64,000 nucleotides of DNA, taken from AP-15 sp963787425 (lineage in GTDB: Bacteria; Pseudomonadota; Alphaproteobacteria; ATCC43930; CGMCC-115725). The notes under the pieces were generated by a model that was not told the DNA's origin, did no database searches, and worked only from the letters and a program-made list of their open reading frames with translations. A program made the translations under genes and the position numbers. The DNA is taken from the NCBI GenBank assembly GCA_963787425.1, contig CAWBCV010000023.1:41295-105294 (forward strand). The letters run 5' to 3'. Shown in pieces: positions 25,987-36,094 of this stretch. How positions within the stretch are numbered: position 1 is the stretch's first letter; every line of letters starts with the position of its first letter.

Positions 25987-26784
25987 ATGAAGACTTCCCT
26001 CACAAAACGTAAGTTGGAACCACAAGAGCAGACATCTCCGCCAGTCCCTCTTGAATCTCTTGAGGACATTGCTTGGGAGCTTTGGCTACTAATCGAACTA
26101 CTTGCGCCTGTGCGGCGCAGATTACCGAACACGGCTTCGCAAAAACTGGTCGATTACGTCAAAGACCGGCTAATCGCAAAAAGTGTCGCCTTAGCCAAGT
26201 GGAAGAAGGGCCGCCCGGAATTGTTCCCAGAACTCCCTAATTCGGGCTCGGGACGTGCTGCCGGGCGAGAACTGGACCTTCCCGGACCATCGGACCTTCG
26301 CGGATGTGATCGAGGCCGAACGAACTTCGGCGAGGGTCCTCTCAAAGGCTTCCTGATCCGTTCTGCTCGGTTCCATGTTCCACGCGAAGCGATTTCGATT
26401 GTTTTCTCAGCCCCCCGAATTGTGAAAGGGACCGGCCGAATGTTTTCACGATCTCGATACCAATCCACCATCATTCGCACATCAAAGCTGCTGCCTCGAC
26501 TGCTCGCTCGTCCAATCTCGGCGACGTTTCACAGGCTTGCCAATACGAGAGGTCAAGCTGCAAGTGGGCGAGCGGCTGATGGGCCGTGGTATTATCGTTC
26601 GATGGATACTAGAACCCAACTCCGCAACGAGATCGAGACGGCAGAGCAGCGCGAGAATTTCAAGCAGGTGCTTTTGCGTCTGCTGGACGATCCGCAAATT
26701 CAGCAGAAAATCGGCACTTTCCTGCGCGGTTCAGGTCTAGCTCGATCGACTGGCATAAACGTCCCTCAGCGCTGGCATCGCTAA
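25987..26784 (+). CDS. Hypothetical protein, probably chimeric
   Basis: The 265-residue frame begins plausibly: MKTSLTKRKLEPQEQTSPPV, then helical LESLEDIAWELWLLIELLAPVRR up to about residue 75. The middle (about 80-195) is Pro/Gly/Arg-rich and looks like read-through of unrelated DNA. The last 60 residues, MDTRTQLRNEIETAEQRENF then KQVLLRLLDDPQIQQKIGTF, look coding again and could start at 26602. It may be two gene fragments joined in one open frame. No family recognised. Confidence 0.35.
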   Translation: MKTSLTKRKLEPQEQTSPPVPLESLEDIAWELWLLIELLAPVRRRLPNTASQKLVDYVKDRLIAKSVALAKWKKGRPELFPELPNSGSGRAAGRELDLPGPSDLRGCDRGRTNFGEGPLKGFLIRSARFHVPREAISIVFSAPRIVKGTGRMFSRSRYQSTIIRTSKLLPRLLARPISATFHRLANTRGQAASGRAADGPWYYRSMDTRTQLRNEIETAEQRENFKQVLLRLLDDPQIQQKIGTFLRGSGLARSTGINVPQRWHR

Positions 26785-27051
26785 TCGCAAGGTCATACTT
26801 AGAGCAGCAACATTCAGTCCAAGGCGTTTGTCGATTGGTCAAATTTTTAGGCAACCGGGACGTGCAGACCTACGGGCCTACCGACAACCCCTACCCGGCA
26901 GGTTGGCTAGATCGTGGTGACGTCGGGACAAACACCGGTGCTCGATCCGGCGGAAGCGCGCGCGATGCCTCGACAGGACCGGCTCAGGAGGCTTCAGTCG
27001 CGGGGAAGCACCGCAGCGCACCGGTGAGTGCTGGGCGCAAGGCACCTCCGC

Positions 27052-27095
27052 CATCTATTGGCGAATTACGCCACCTACTATAATGGAGTGCGCGA
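27052..27095 (+). pseudogene. Transposase integrase-core scrap (IS481/IS3-like)
   Basis: LLANYATYYNGVRER resembles the LxxYxxYYNxxRxH stretch at the end of IS481/IS3-type integrase cores. It is only about 15 residues long and runs into the palindromic repeat. The 26785-27051 stretch before it shows no other gene. Confidence 0.4.
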
Positions 27096-27121
27096 GCGGG
27101 CCAGGTTCGCATTTAACTCGT

Positions 27122-27266
27122 CGCTGGAGGGAGATGGATTCGAACCATCGGTACCCCACCAAAATTTTTTTGGCCGCCCGTCGATCCCCGGGCAATTCAC
27201 CTTCCGCAAGATAAACCGGCTCCCTCGCGACACGGACCGATGGTTCGAATCCATCTCTCTCCAGCG
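27122..27266. repeat. Full copy of the T-arm-like palindromic repeat
   Basis: Left arm ctggagggagatggattcga then accatcggtacc; right arm cggaccgatggttcgaatcc then atctctctccagcg. The central 75 bp (gccgcccgtcgatcccc, ccttccgcaagataaaccgg) are nearly identical to the centre of the half copy at 41026, so the whole 145-bp unit is a repeat, not only the arms. The 27267-28100 region after it contains only low-confidence frames, such as 27438-27737 minus. Confidence 0.85.
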
Positions 27267-28129
27267 GAGAGTCCGTCTCTCTCCAACATCCCCCTTCGAA
27301 GGTCGATGTCAGTGGTCAACAAGCACGTGATCTGAAGTTCTGCACTGCGAGAGCGAGAACGGCTCCCACAAATGGTTAACGCTTCTCTCTGGTGGCTTTG
27401 GCGGACGGAGATAGCAACGGACGCTCAGCGAAACCTTTCAGGGATCACCAGCGCATATGGCCGCAGTGTCGCCTTGCGGTGCATCCTTTCCGGCGGCGTC
27501 AAGTGACGTTGACGCCCTGCATTTGATGCCGACCGAGAGAATGGGCGCGCCGCCCGGAGCTTCGCCGCCGATGCGCATGACTGCATCATGGTCAGGATCA
27601 AACCATCCTACCGCATACAAGTCTGTGGCACGAAGATGCGCCCCCAATGGCGAGCTCCCCTCGGATCCCTCAACAGACCGACAGACAGACACCGACCAGC
27701 CCCCGAAGCTATGCCAAAAGCCCGTCTCGCCGTTCATCGTCGCTCCGCGTGCTCAGGCGTCAAGGCGCTGCGAAACACAAGCCACGCTAGGCGGCAAGCC
27801 GCCAAGCTTTGCTACCGTTTCGGTCCCTTGACCCCTTCCGCGCGCTGCGCGAACCTGATCGCAGGCGACGGGACGAAGAACGGCTTTCCCGGTAGGGTCG
27901 AGGACTGGCGCGCCAGTTGGCCGGGGTATCCCCGGGGCGCGGGCGCTGCCACGACACATTCGTCGAGCGGGTGGACCGTGCCACAGTTTCCAGCCCCCTC
28001 CACGTCGCACGCAGCATGGCGCGATTTCCCGCACTGCGCGCCCCCATTTGCTTCACGGTCAGGGCTTATGGGACCAATCGACCGGGGCACTGGTCGGTCA
28101 TGTCGCACTCGATAGCTGTTGAACCTTAG

Positions 28130-29968
28130 AGTGTCGTACAGCCACGGCCTACTCCACCGCTCCCAGCCGAAGCCCTTTCGTTTCCGAGCCTGCGCCAGAT
28201 GGCGCCTCACAGCTCCCCCCGCGCAGACAGCTGATTTGATTTTGGGGAATGTGAAACCAGCAGCCGGCTATCAGCCTTAGCTTATTCTCCCGGAAGGACC
28301 TTCTTCTCTACCCAATCTCTGATGTAGGTGAAGCACTCGCTAGAGTTCCCCACCGCGAAGTAGTTGACCCACCCCCGTAGCATTGGATTGATCAGGCTTA
28401 TCACCCTCTCAATCGGTTGCGACCGGTGTCGGCGAAATACCTGCTTGAGCTCCCGCAGCAGCGCCGTCCGCTTTTTGAGCTTGGGCGTGTAATGCGGCCG
28501 CATCACTCCGCGCAGACCGCGGAGGTAGCGGAAGTCAAACCCCAGAAAGCCGAAGTTCTCACCTCGTTCCAGGTCGAACTCTGCGGCTCTTTTCATCATT
28601 GATTTCGACCTGCAGTTTGGCGAACTCCTCCCGTAGTCGCTTGTTCACTGCTCCAATCAGCCAGTCATGACGTTTGTAGGCGTGGATCAAGACCACCAGG
28701 TCGTCAGCGAACCTCGCATATTCGACATTGGTGTACTTGCCGTTGCGTGTGACTTCCCGCGCTCGCTCCAGCATCTTGTCCACCTCATTGAGGTAGAGAT
28801 TGCTGAGCAAGGGCGAGATCACGCCGCCTTGCGGAACACCCTTCTTGCCAGAGGCCTTGAGCATAAGTTTCAACAGATGCATGATGTCCTTGTCGTCGAC
28901 CCGCTGAGCCACTTTCTCCAACAACCGGTCATGCCGGACATTGTCAAAGTAGGCTCGCAGATCAAAGTCGAGGACCCGCGTCTTCCGCTGAGCTATTGCT
29001 TCCGCCACTCGCTTGATCGCGTCGTGTGCTGTCCGCTTGGGCCGATATCCATACGACCCCGGTTGGAAGTCCGCCTCGAACACAGGTTCGAGGATGAGCT
29101 TGAGCGCACCCTGCACCACTCTGTCCCAAATCGCCGGGATCGACAAGACGCGGACTTTGCCCCCGTCTTTCGGTATCTCCTGCTTCCGGGCCGGGAGTGG
29201 CTTGTAGGTGCGCCCGGTCAGTTCGTCGCGCAGCTGCTCGAGCAGAGCCTCCACGCCTTGCGCCTCGATGGCCTCGAACGTGACCCCGTCTATTCCCGGG
29301 GCCCCATCGTTTTGTTTGGCCATCGCATACGCTGCGCGCAGGGTCTCCATCTTGCAGACGTGGACGTATAGACCCCAAAAACGCCAGGACGGTTCAGCCT
29401 TCGCCTTGACGTATAGTCTCCGCCTCAGGTCCTGCAAATCGATGGACGCCTTTGTCATCGCGTCCTTGCCTTCCTTACGTTGGAGACATTGCAAATGGCA
29501 GGGCCCCTTCGCTCCACGAACATTACTCCGCTTCCTCGCTAGTACGGACCCAGCCGCCACCCTCTCGTCTTCGGCCGACTTCCCGGTGTCGCCGGTTATA
29601 CGGCCTACCTTGCTCCGGCGATTTCGCGCCGGGACGAGGAGGGCTTCTCCAGTTGCTCAGCATGTCCTTGTCACCGTGCCGTCGCTTCCACCCCGCCGAG
29701 GTGAACAGCCGTAATCGGTCAGTATTCGGCTGCTCATGCTGCCTTCGCCCTTCGGAGGTAGGCTCGGCCCTCGGGGCTACTTTTTTCGAGGCCACAATGC
29801 GTTCTCTTTTGATACAGCCCGGTGGCTCGTGATCTCCCCTCGGGAGATCTTGTCGATAGGCTTCGAAGGTTCTGTTTCCATCTCCTCCGCTATCCGAACT
29901 ACGGGGCTCTGACTTTTACCCCGGCAGGACTGTCTCCTGCTGAACATGCCAGCCTTACCTGGACACAC
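28130..29968 (-). mobile_element. Degenerate group II intron
   Basis: The minus strand carries a maturase/reverse-transcriptase gene preceded by about 400 bp of structured non-coding DNA. That DNA begins gtgtgtccaggtaaggctgg at 29968, fitting the GUGYG 5' end of group II introns. The 3' end could not be placed: I did not find a convincing domain V, so the right-hand limit here is only the end of RT similarity. The maturase is broken, so the intron should not splice or move by itself. Confidence 0.7.
28140..29560 (-). pseudogene. ltrA: Group II intron reverse transcriptase/maturase, frameshifted
   Basis: The first frame (29560-28600) contains RT domains 0-7: NDGAPGIDGVTFEAIE, RVLSIPAIWDRVVQGALKLI, QPGSYGYRPKRTAHDAI, DLRAYFDNVRHD, GVPQGGVISPLLSNLYLNEVD and the catalytic YARFADDLVVL (the FADD box). 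A shift near 28597 moves the thumb and maturase X domain (FGFLGFDFR, PHYTPKLKKRTALL, INPMLRGWVNYF) to another frame. About 75 bp of extra DNA interrupt it near 28210-28290, before the tail RRHLAQARKRKGFGWERWSR, and one more shift follows. Normal length is about 420 residues. The RT active site is preserved but the protein cannot be made whole. Confidence 0.9.
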
Positions 29969-30026
29969 CTCCGAACAAAGAACCGGCGAAAACCAAAAAC
30001 GACCACTTGACAGGAAAAGACCCATA

Positions 30027-30053
30027 CAGGTTCGAATCCATCTCCCTCCAGCG
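30027..30053 (+). repeat. Half copy of the T-arm-like palindromic repeat
   Basis: The right arm caggttcgaatccatctccc then tccagcg is followed by ttgcaaacctgacgcgctcg, a diverged form of the extension seen at 10999 and 54503. It stands about 60 bp from the intron 5' end, with no partner arm. Confidence 0.75.
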
Positions 30054-30079
30054 GTGAGTCTTTGCAAACCTGACGCGCT

Positions 30080-30420
30080 CGATTAGATCGCCGAAAATTT
30101 TCTCGAGCGAGCTTCGGGCTGCGCGCCATGTCGCGGTGCAGCTCGGCCAAGGTGTTCGGCGGCAGCGGTACGCCCTCCGGGGTGTGCACGGTTGCCAGAC
30201 GCTCGGCGGCCCCCGCCTTCGCGGGGGCAGGCCCGCGCAGGGTCGGTTTGAAGTTGCGAATGCCCAGCCGGGCCAGGGTGGACTTTATCCGGTTCACAAT
30301 CCGCGTGCGTTCCCCCACCAGGCAGTCGCGCTCGCGGTTCGGCCGCTTGGCGTCCTCTTTGGCAATCGTGGGCACGCGCGCCATGCTGCAATGGCCCCGT
30401 TCTCCACGCAGCCACTCCAG
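30080..30420 (-). pseudogene. IS110-family transposase middle fragment
   Basis: The frame reads DAKRPNRERDCLVGERTRIV, NRIKSTLARLGIRNFKPTLR and TPEGVPLPPNTLAELHRDMA, the region between the DEDD and transposase_20 domains of IS110 elements. Both ends are lost. With the N-terminal piece at 18040 this could be the other half of a related element, on the opposite strand. Confidence 0.8.
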
Positions 30421-30487
30421 GAACCCCCGACTAGCCGCTCAAGGGCCGCGGTCACCGAGAACCACGGCCCGCTTCGGTGATCCAGTG

Positions 30488-31000
30488 CTAGTTGAGCCCG
30501 TAGAAGCCCATTGCTCCGCCAGCCATCACCCCGTGCTGGTCTCAGGCGACACTCCTTCGAGGCGCTGCATTATCATTTTCGGCGCGCCGGGGAAAAAGCC
30601 ATCCGGGTGTGGGTAGTCAGTCGCCCATAAAATCTTGTGCGGCCCGATGTAGTCGGCCAGTACCTTGATACTGCCTTCAACGGGCTCGAACGAGATCCAG
30701 CAATTGCGCTGGAAGAGTTCGCTCGGCCTGGTCTTCAGGCCCGAAATCGTTGAAGCCCTGATCGTCGAAATGGCGATCCATCCGGTCGAGCCAGGGCGCC
30801 ACCCAGCCACCACCCAACTCTAGAAAACCGATGCGCAGCTTCGGATGGCGCTCAACGACCCCGCCCCAGATGACGCTCATGCAGGCGAGCATCATTTCCA
30901 TCGTATGTGAAATGATGTGCTGAGCGCCGCGGCCCTCAAAGCGGTCGACCCCGACGGTTGGCATATTGAGGCTCGAACCTTCGTGAATACCAATTGCCAT
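30488..31000 (-). pseudogene. Amidohydrolase-2 family (PF04909-like) C-terminal remnant, frameshifted
   Basis: The frame at 31000-30677 gives HIISHTMEMMLACMSVIWGG, VVERHPKLRIGFLELGGGWV and APWLDRMDRHFD. A shift moves the rest to a second frame: KVLADYIGPHKILWATDYPH then PDGFFPG, with the conserved TDYPHPD metal-ligand motif. A third frame ends AGGAMGFYGLN. The N-terminal HxH half is missing. The family covers metal-dependent TIM-barrel hydrolases and decarboxylases. Confidence 0.82.
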
Positions 31001-31095
31001 GTCGAGCTCTTCAGCGGCAGCTCGCCAACATCAGCAGGTTGGGCACCATGTAGCTTCCGTGTCTCTGCGGCTACGGCCAAATCCCGGGAGAGCAG

Positions 31096-31743
31096 CTATG
31101 ACGCCTTTGCCGTAGTCGCGGTCAGGATGTCCGCCTTGCGGTTGAGCGCTGCTATCAGGCCGTCGATGCCCTGGCTCTTCAGGATCGCGGCAAATTCGGA
31201 GCGGCGGGTTGTGACTTCGCTGATTGCGCCGTCGAGATATATGTCGGAGATCAGCCAGCTGTCGCCGTCGCGGCGCATCATGTAGTCGACGTTGACCGGC
31301 TCGCCGTTGGCTTTGACGATCTGGCTGCGCACCATGACGCCGGCCACCGCGGACTGCTCGCCGGTCACCTGCAGCTTCTGTCCGGCGTAGCTGTCAAAGC
31401 GGTCGGCATAGATCGTCGAGATATAGCGCCCGAAGCTCTCCGTCACCTGCTGCCGTTGGGCCTCGGTCAGAGCGGCCCAGGACGAGCCGACTGACAACCG
31501 GGCCATCGACGGAATGTCGAAAGTCCTGCGAATGACCGGCTCCAGCTGCACAAAACGCCCGCTTTGCCCGAGGATCCGGCCATTCTTCATCGTGCTGAGC
31601 AGCGCATCGTAGAGGCCCTGTACGGTGTCGCCGCCGCTCGCCGGCGCGGCGTGCACCGGGTAGGAAAGCATGGCGAGGCCGATCCCGGCGCCGAGAGCCA
31701 AGGCTTTCCACACCGGCCTTTTGGATACGATCGGCTTCCTCAC
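31096..31743 (-). CDS. hpnM: HpnM-family / MlaC-like phospholipid-binding periplasmic protein
   Basis: The 215-residue protein has a signal peptide (VWKALALGAGIGLAMLSYPVHA, cleavage near residue 33). The Tgt2/MlaC domain includes VQGLYDALLSTMKNGRILGQ, LEPVIRRTFDIPSMARLSVG, SSWAALTEAQRQQVTESFGRYISTIYADRF and VDYMMRRDGDSWLISDIYLD. Wording close to this marks the HpnM proteins of hopanoid producers such as Bradyrhizobium and Rhodopseudomonas. MlaC-type proteins carry lipids across the periplasm. It stands alone here, without other hpn or mla genes, and appears intact. Confidence 0.85.
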   Translation of the reverse strand: MRKPIVSKRPVWKALALGAGIGLAMLSYPVHAAPASGGDTVQGLYDALLSTMKNGRILGQSGRFVQLEPVIRRTFDIPSMARLSVGSSWAALTEAQRQQVTESFGRYISTIYADRFDSYAGQKLQVTGEQSAVAGVMVRSQIVKANGEPVNVDYMMRRDGDSWLISDIYLDGAISEVTTRRSEFAAILKSQGIDGLIAALNRKADILTATTAKAS

Positions 31744-31926
31744 GACTTGATCCTCCTCTGTGTGTCAATCGTTGTTGACCATCTAAAGGAAACTCACCTA
31801 GCGCTTTGGGTTTACCTCCGAGCGCGCGCCGGCCCGAGTGAAGTCGCGTAAATCCCGGTAAATTGTCGTGAAAGGACCGGCCGACCTGGTGCTTAGATGC
31901 ATTCAGATGATCAACCCTGGAGTCCT

Positions 31927-32003
31927 GTAGGATGGGTCGAGCGCAGCGACACCCATCGCTGGCGGTCCCTGCGATGGGTGTCGCGATGCTCGACCCATCC
32001 TAC
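31927..32003. repeat. 77-bp perfect-arm hairpin repeat
   Basis: The arms gtaggatgggtcgagc and acacccatcgc (left) pair with gcgatgggtgt and gctcgacccatcctac (right) around a short loop. This is the recurrent GTAGGATGGGT...ACCCATCCTAC type of intergenic palindrome seen in many proteobacteria. It is unrelated to the T-arm-like family. The 32004-32397 stretch after it holds nothing I can name. Confidence 0.85.
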
Positions 32004-32397
32004 GGTTCTACGGTTCTTTGCTGGTGAATCTTGTGATTGCATCTGAGCACTGGCCGGTGATGATGCCGCACGTGCACACAGCCTTTCCTTTGCGCGACCT
32101 GCCGCGCGAGACCTTCCCCACGTAGCTGTGGGGAACCTGCGCGTCAGCCAGACCGAATGTCCCCCGGGATACGCGACACGGATCACGAACATAGCTAGAC
32201 CTCCCCTGTGTCTCAGCGGTGGATTCCGCCGCTGCGGTGGGCCAGCTTTCGCCGGAGTGCGTTGTGACGCGCTGGGGGATAACCCGCGAGAACATCGCCG
32301 GGCAAAGACCGAGCAGTATTCGGAGCCGCTGCTCACCGATCAACTACTTCGCTTACTCCGTTGCGCCGGGCCTAGGTGAGGTTCGCATTGAACTCGC

Positions 32398-32430
32398 CGC
32401 TGGAGAGGGAAGGATTCGAACCCTCGGTCC
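32398..32430 (-). repeat. Half copy of the T-arm-like palindromic repeat
   Basis: The left arm cgctggagagggaaggattc then gaaccctcggtcc has no matching right arm nearby. It lies in the gap downstream of the LLM gene. Confidence 0.7.
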
Positions 32431-32695
32431 CCCTATAAAGTACAGCATTTTTCGAGACCGTCCCGGACACGGCGACGGCAAACCGGCTCGGCAGCCAGAA
32501 CCGGTTTTGACGATCGGCAAGCGCAGGTTTACCGTACGCCGAGCCAGGCTGACTAGCCTGCTTACTCTGCCGCCGTGCCGGCGAGAACAGCGTGAGGTGG
32601 GCGTTCTTGAAAAAGATCGCAATACCGGATGTGGAACCCGTCCGCTTCGACGAAACCCTCCCGCACTCGGCTATCAATGCCGCCACAGTTTGATT

Positions 32696-33775
32696 TCAGA
32701 TGTCGCGGATGTGCGGCAGCACCTTCTTCCCGAACAATTCGAGCGCTTCCATCAGCTGGTCGGGATGTTCCGAGCCGGGCGTCTGGAACGACAGATCGAC
32801 GACGCCGGCGCCGATCTGTTCGCGGGACTGCTTCAACTGTGTCACGATCTCGTCCGGCCCGCCACAGAAGTTGATCGGCAGCGCCCGATTGACATTGGCT
32901 GGCCGACGCCCCTCTCCGGCAACGTTGCGTTGGTCGAGCTCCAACAGCGCGGCGCTGACCTCGGCCTTCAGCGGGAACACCGCCTCACGCGGGTACTGTG
33001 CCAAGGCCCGCTGCGCCTTCTCTGCGGTCTCGGCGATCACGATGTTGGCGCGGTAGATGATCTGGTGCGGCTCTGGCTGCCAGTCGTACCCCGCGCACTG
33101 GTCCTTGTAGTACCCGGTCACCTTGCCCATCGCGTCGAACGGGCCGAACGATACGCCGAGGCCGATATGGTTGCGCGCCGCGAAATCGCTGGCCTCTCGG
33201 CTGGTGCCGAGGGCGTACATCGGCGGCAGCGGCTGCTGCAGCGGTTTTGGCCACACCGATACGGTGCGGTAATGGAAATGCCTTCCCTGCCAGCCGAAGG
33301 GTTCCGGTTCCGTCCAGGCACGCAGGATCAGCTCCATGCCCTCATCGGTGCGCTCGCGCAATTCCTCTGGGTTGAGGTCATAGGTCAGCATCTCGTTGGT
33401 AGTGCCGCGCAGCATGCCGACGATCAGCCGCCCCTCGGCCATCGTGTCAAGCATCGCTATCTCCTCGGCGAGCAGTACCGGATTGCTCTGCGGCACGATC
33501 GGTCCCAGCAGCGCGATCTTGATGTTATGCACGTGCGAGGCGATGTAGGCCGCGGCGATCGGCAAAGAGGGGGTTAGAATGCGCGGAGAATAATGATGCT
33601 CGGAGACGCTGACCCAGTCGAACCCCAGTTCTTCGACATACCGGCTGCGCTCGACCATGCCGTGAAAGGCGCGCAAACCCGCCTCGCGGTCGTAGGCGCC
33701 GGCCGGCATCGGCCATTGCCGCGGCAGGTTCGAGGGCGCGTAGTACCGGCCGGTTTCGAAATACGAGACCTGCAT
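32696..33775 (-). CDS. LLM-class flavin-dependent oxidoreductase
   Basis: The 359-residue protein has the bacterial-luciferase-like barrel: YVEELGFDWVSVSEHHYSPRILTPSLPIAAAYIASH, IKIALLGPIVPQSNPVLLAEEIAMLDTMAEGRLIVGMLRGT and WQGRHFHYRTVSVWPKPLQQPLPPMYALG. These are close to the alkanesulfonate/nitrilotriacetate-type FMN monooxygenases. A 17-bp gap separates it from the upstream monooxygenase gene on the same strand, so the two form an operon. It should use reduced FMN and O2; the substrate is unknown. Both genes are intact in a region of decay. Confidence 0.92.
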   Translation of the reverse strand: MQVSYFETGRYYAPSNLPRQWPMPAGAYDREAGLRAFHGMVERSRYVEELGFDWVSVSEHHYSPRILTPSLPIAAAYIASHVHNIKIALLGPIVPQSNPVLLAEEIAMLDTMAEGRLIVGMLRGTTNEMLTYDLNPEELRERTDEGMELILRAWTEPEPFGWQGRHFHYRTVSVWPKPLQQPLPPMYALGTSREASDFAARNHIGLGVSFGPFDAMGKVTGYYKDQCAGYDWQPEPHQIIYRANIVIAETAEKAQRALAQYPREAVFPLKAEVSAALLELDQRNVAGEGRRPANVNRALPINFCGGPDEIVTQLKQSREQIGAGVVDLSFQTPGSEHPDQLMEALELFGKKVLPHIRDI

Positions 33776-33792
33776 TTTGCCGTCTCACGCGC

Positions 33793-34083
33793 TCAGCGGG
33801 TGCGGTTGTAGGTATAGTCCTCGCGCTCCCCGGCGCCGAGCCTCAAGCCCTCCGGCAAAGGCGCGCGCTGCGCTTGCAGTTTGGCGTGGGCGTCAAGCGC
33901 GGCCTGGTCTTTCCATAATTCGAGCAGGACCAGCTCGTCGGGATCGGAGACGCTCTGGAACACCTCGAACTGTTCGCAGCCGGCATCCTGCCGCGAGATC
34001 TCGCAGCGCGCCTTCATCGCCTGCGCGAGCTCGGCGCCCTTGCCAGACGCCGCGTGGAACGTGACCACGAGCCGAACCGCCAT
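33793..34083 (-). CDS. Antibiotic-biosynthesis-monooxygenase (ABM) domain protein
   Basis: The 96-residue protein starts MAVRLVVTFHAASGKGAELA and continues with QAMKARCEISRQDAGCEQFE, VFQSVSDPDELVLLELWKDQ and AALDAHAKL. This is the ferredoxin-like ABM/YgiN fold, including the C-terminal W and H positions. GGAGGAAAG lies seven bases upstream. It is the first gene of a two-gene operon with the LLM oxidoreductase. ABM proteins act as cofactor-free oxygenases or small-molecule-binding partners. Confidence 0.9.
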   Translation of the reverse strand: MAVRLVVTFHAASGKGAELAQAMKARCEISRQDAGCEQFEVFQSVSDPDELVLLELWKDQAALDAHAKLQAQRAPLPEGLRLGAGEREDYTYNRTR

Positions 34084-34363
34084 CGCCTTTCCTCCGGTGC
34101 CCACTCTGTATCGCCCAGTATCATGACCTAGCCGCTGCCGCGTCAAGCGCGCCGCGGAATGGCGCAGAAGCGTCACTGCGGATCTTGCTATGACAAGCTG
34201 GCATTGTCACGGAAACCGGATCGGAGTGGCGTCCATACCAATCGCGAGAGCAACAATGCCTCGGCGATCATCAAGGCTTAGGGTCAAGCCCGGTGCAAGC
34301 CGCTGGCCGCGCTGTACACAGCTGCGTTACAATTGGCGTTTCGAGGTGGGAGGAGTTAGCCCG

Positions 34364-34835
34364 ATGCCCGCGGAAGCGCTCGATGCGAACGCGGCCCAGC
34401 GCCGTTACTGGAATACGGTCGCGGGCCCGCGCTGGGTTGCCAGCCCGGGGTTCAGGGAGCGACGCAACCAGGAAAGCTTGGCATTACTGCTGGCCCGGCT
34501 TTCCCTGACCGGCGGCGAAAGTGTCCTCGAAATCGGCTGCGGCACCGGAGCGCTGACCTTGCCGCTCGCCCAGGCGGTCGGCGAGCATGGCCGGGTCGTC
34601 GCGGTCGACATCTCCGAGCCGATGCTCAGTGCTGCGCGGCAGAAAATCGGCGAGCGCCGATTGCGCAATGTCACTTTGCACTCCGGCGACGCGCAGGTGT
34701 TCGCGTTCGAGCCGGCCGCCTTTGATCTCGCGACCTCGCGCATGGGTGTGATGTTTTTTGCCGACCCGCCGGCGGCCTTTCGCAACATCAAGGGCGCACT
34801 AAAGCCGGGTGGGCGTCTTGTGGGAAAATCGCCGG
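34364..34835 (+). pseudogene. SAM-dependent methyltransferase (class I), truncated
   Basis: GGGAGGA precedes the ATG. The frame has motif I (LEIGCGTGALTLPLAQ), the acidic end of beta-2 (VVAVDISEPMLSAARQ), DAQVFAFEPAAFDLATSRMGVMFF (motif II/III region) and LKPGGRLV, where similarity ends. The frame then runs into a transposase scrap. About 150 of a usual 270 residues remain, so the Rossmann core is mostly present but the protein is incomplete. Confidence 0.85.
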
Positions 34836-34935
34836 ATCGGCAGCGGCCGGGTGGTGCAGCGGCCGCTGCTGTACCTGGGCGAGATCAACAATTCGCAGGA
34901 ACTGGCTTGGCGCAAGTCCATCGCCATCCAAGGTC
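34836..34935 (+). pseudogene. Transposase N-terminal scrap (IS1634-like)
   Basis: A frame reading GRVVQRPLLYLGEINNSQEL then AWRKSIAIQ resembles the VxQRxVLYLGEINDSQ stretch of rhizobial IS1634-type transposases. It sits exactly between the methyltransferase and hydrolase fragments, marking the joint. Confidence 0.55.
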
Positions 34936-34939
34936 AGCG

Positions 34940-35284
34940 GCATCCTTCTGCCTGATCTGACGGTGCCGCTGGCGACCTATACGGGTTGGAACCTGCGCCA
35001 TCCCCAGATGGGGGCTCCCGACAGGTTGATGAGCTTGATGGGGTCGACGATCCCGTTCCCGGTGACCCCCGAAGAACGCGCGGGGCGCGGCGGTCCTCGC
35101 CGATCGATCGCAGAACGCTATCCGAGCAAGGATGGGTACCTGGAGCAGGTGCGACGGGAGAACTCAGCGCCTGATTGACCAAGGCTACCTTCTTGCCGCG
35201 GACCTGGAACTTGTGGTCGACCAGGCGTCGCGGCGCTACGGACTGCTCGCGGCCGCTCGCGAACCAGTTGCCGCTGGCGAATAG
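34940..35284 (+). pseudogene. Alpha/beta-hydrolase-domain protein, C-terminal remnant
   Basis: The frame gives LPDLTVPLATYTGWNLRHPQ, MGAPDRLMSLMGSTIPFPVT and RSIAERYPSKDGYLEQVRR. After a one-base shift near 35160 it gives LIDQGYLLAADLELVVDQAS then RRYGLLAA. This is the C-terminal end of large secreted proteins with an Abhydrolase_10-like domain. Catalytic residues are not in this piece. Confidence 0.65.
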
Positions 35285-35801
35285 AAAGGTACTCGCCTCT
35301 CGTCCGGCGCTTCGGGTATCGGTAACTCCTCGCAGCGAGGAATTCTGATGCGGCTCGCTGCCCGAATGGTAGGGCGAGACGGCTCGCGCCAAAGCCGCTC
35401 GGTCCGTCGCCCGGTCTCTTGTACAATGCAGATCCCCGTCTACTAGACCGGTGCATCTGGGGCAGCACCATGCTTCATGCCCCTTGCCGCTCAATCACTT
35501 GCCCGGCGAAAATCGCGGAACGGCGGGTCGAATCGGCGAAGTTGGGCTAGCACGCGAGGGGGTGCTGGTAGAGAAGCGCCGCAAATAGGTCGTCTTGCGC
35601 AGCCCCGTTGCGCACGGCCTCATCGCCGCCGTTGATGGCAGCGGGTGCCTTTAGTCGCCGCACCATCTTGACGTAGAGACGCCGCAACGCTCTCGACCGA
35701 TCCCCTGGTGCGACGCATGCATCACGTTCTCCGGCCCCTGCTGGCGTTGGCAGCGCGGTGCAGCAGGTCGTGAAAACCCGGGTGACGCCGTGGCTTTACT
35801 G

Positions 35802-35835
35802 CGGACCGATGGTTCGAAATCTCGCTCTCTCCAGC
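35802..35835 (+). repeat. Half copy of the T-arm-like palindromic repeat
   Basis: The right arm is cggaccgatggttcgaaatc then tcgctctctccagc, with two mismatches in the core. The 35285-36094 gap around it contains no gene I can support. Confidence 0.65.
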
Positions 35836-36094
35836 AAAGAGTCAGCAGCAAACTCGTTGGCCGACTGCCGACGCCGTCATGCTCCTCGCTGCACGCTCGA
35901 AATGAGTGCACGGCCATCAACCCAGTGGGATCACCCCAAGCGGGCGACTGTAAGGGCATGACCGCTATGACGTGAGCAGCCCGCGGATCAAATCAGCTCG
36001 CTGGCGCAGGCGCCATTTATTGTGAATCGGCATGGAATCAGGACCCCTCTTGCCTCAAACCTGAACCAAGGACGAGGTCGCGCCCGCCCCGTGC

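Noticed and set aside
31927..32003. CRISPR repeat or terminator
   Set aside because: It is a single palindrome without regularly spaced copies; it fits a known type of intergenic hairpin repeat better.
32219..33577. 452-aa open frame on the plus strand
   Set aside because: It is antisense to the LLM oxidoreductase and starts in repeat DNA; its composition (R, L, D, H-rich) is typical of antisense frames in GC-rich genes.
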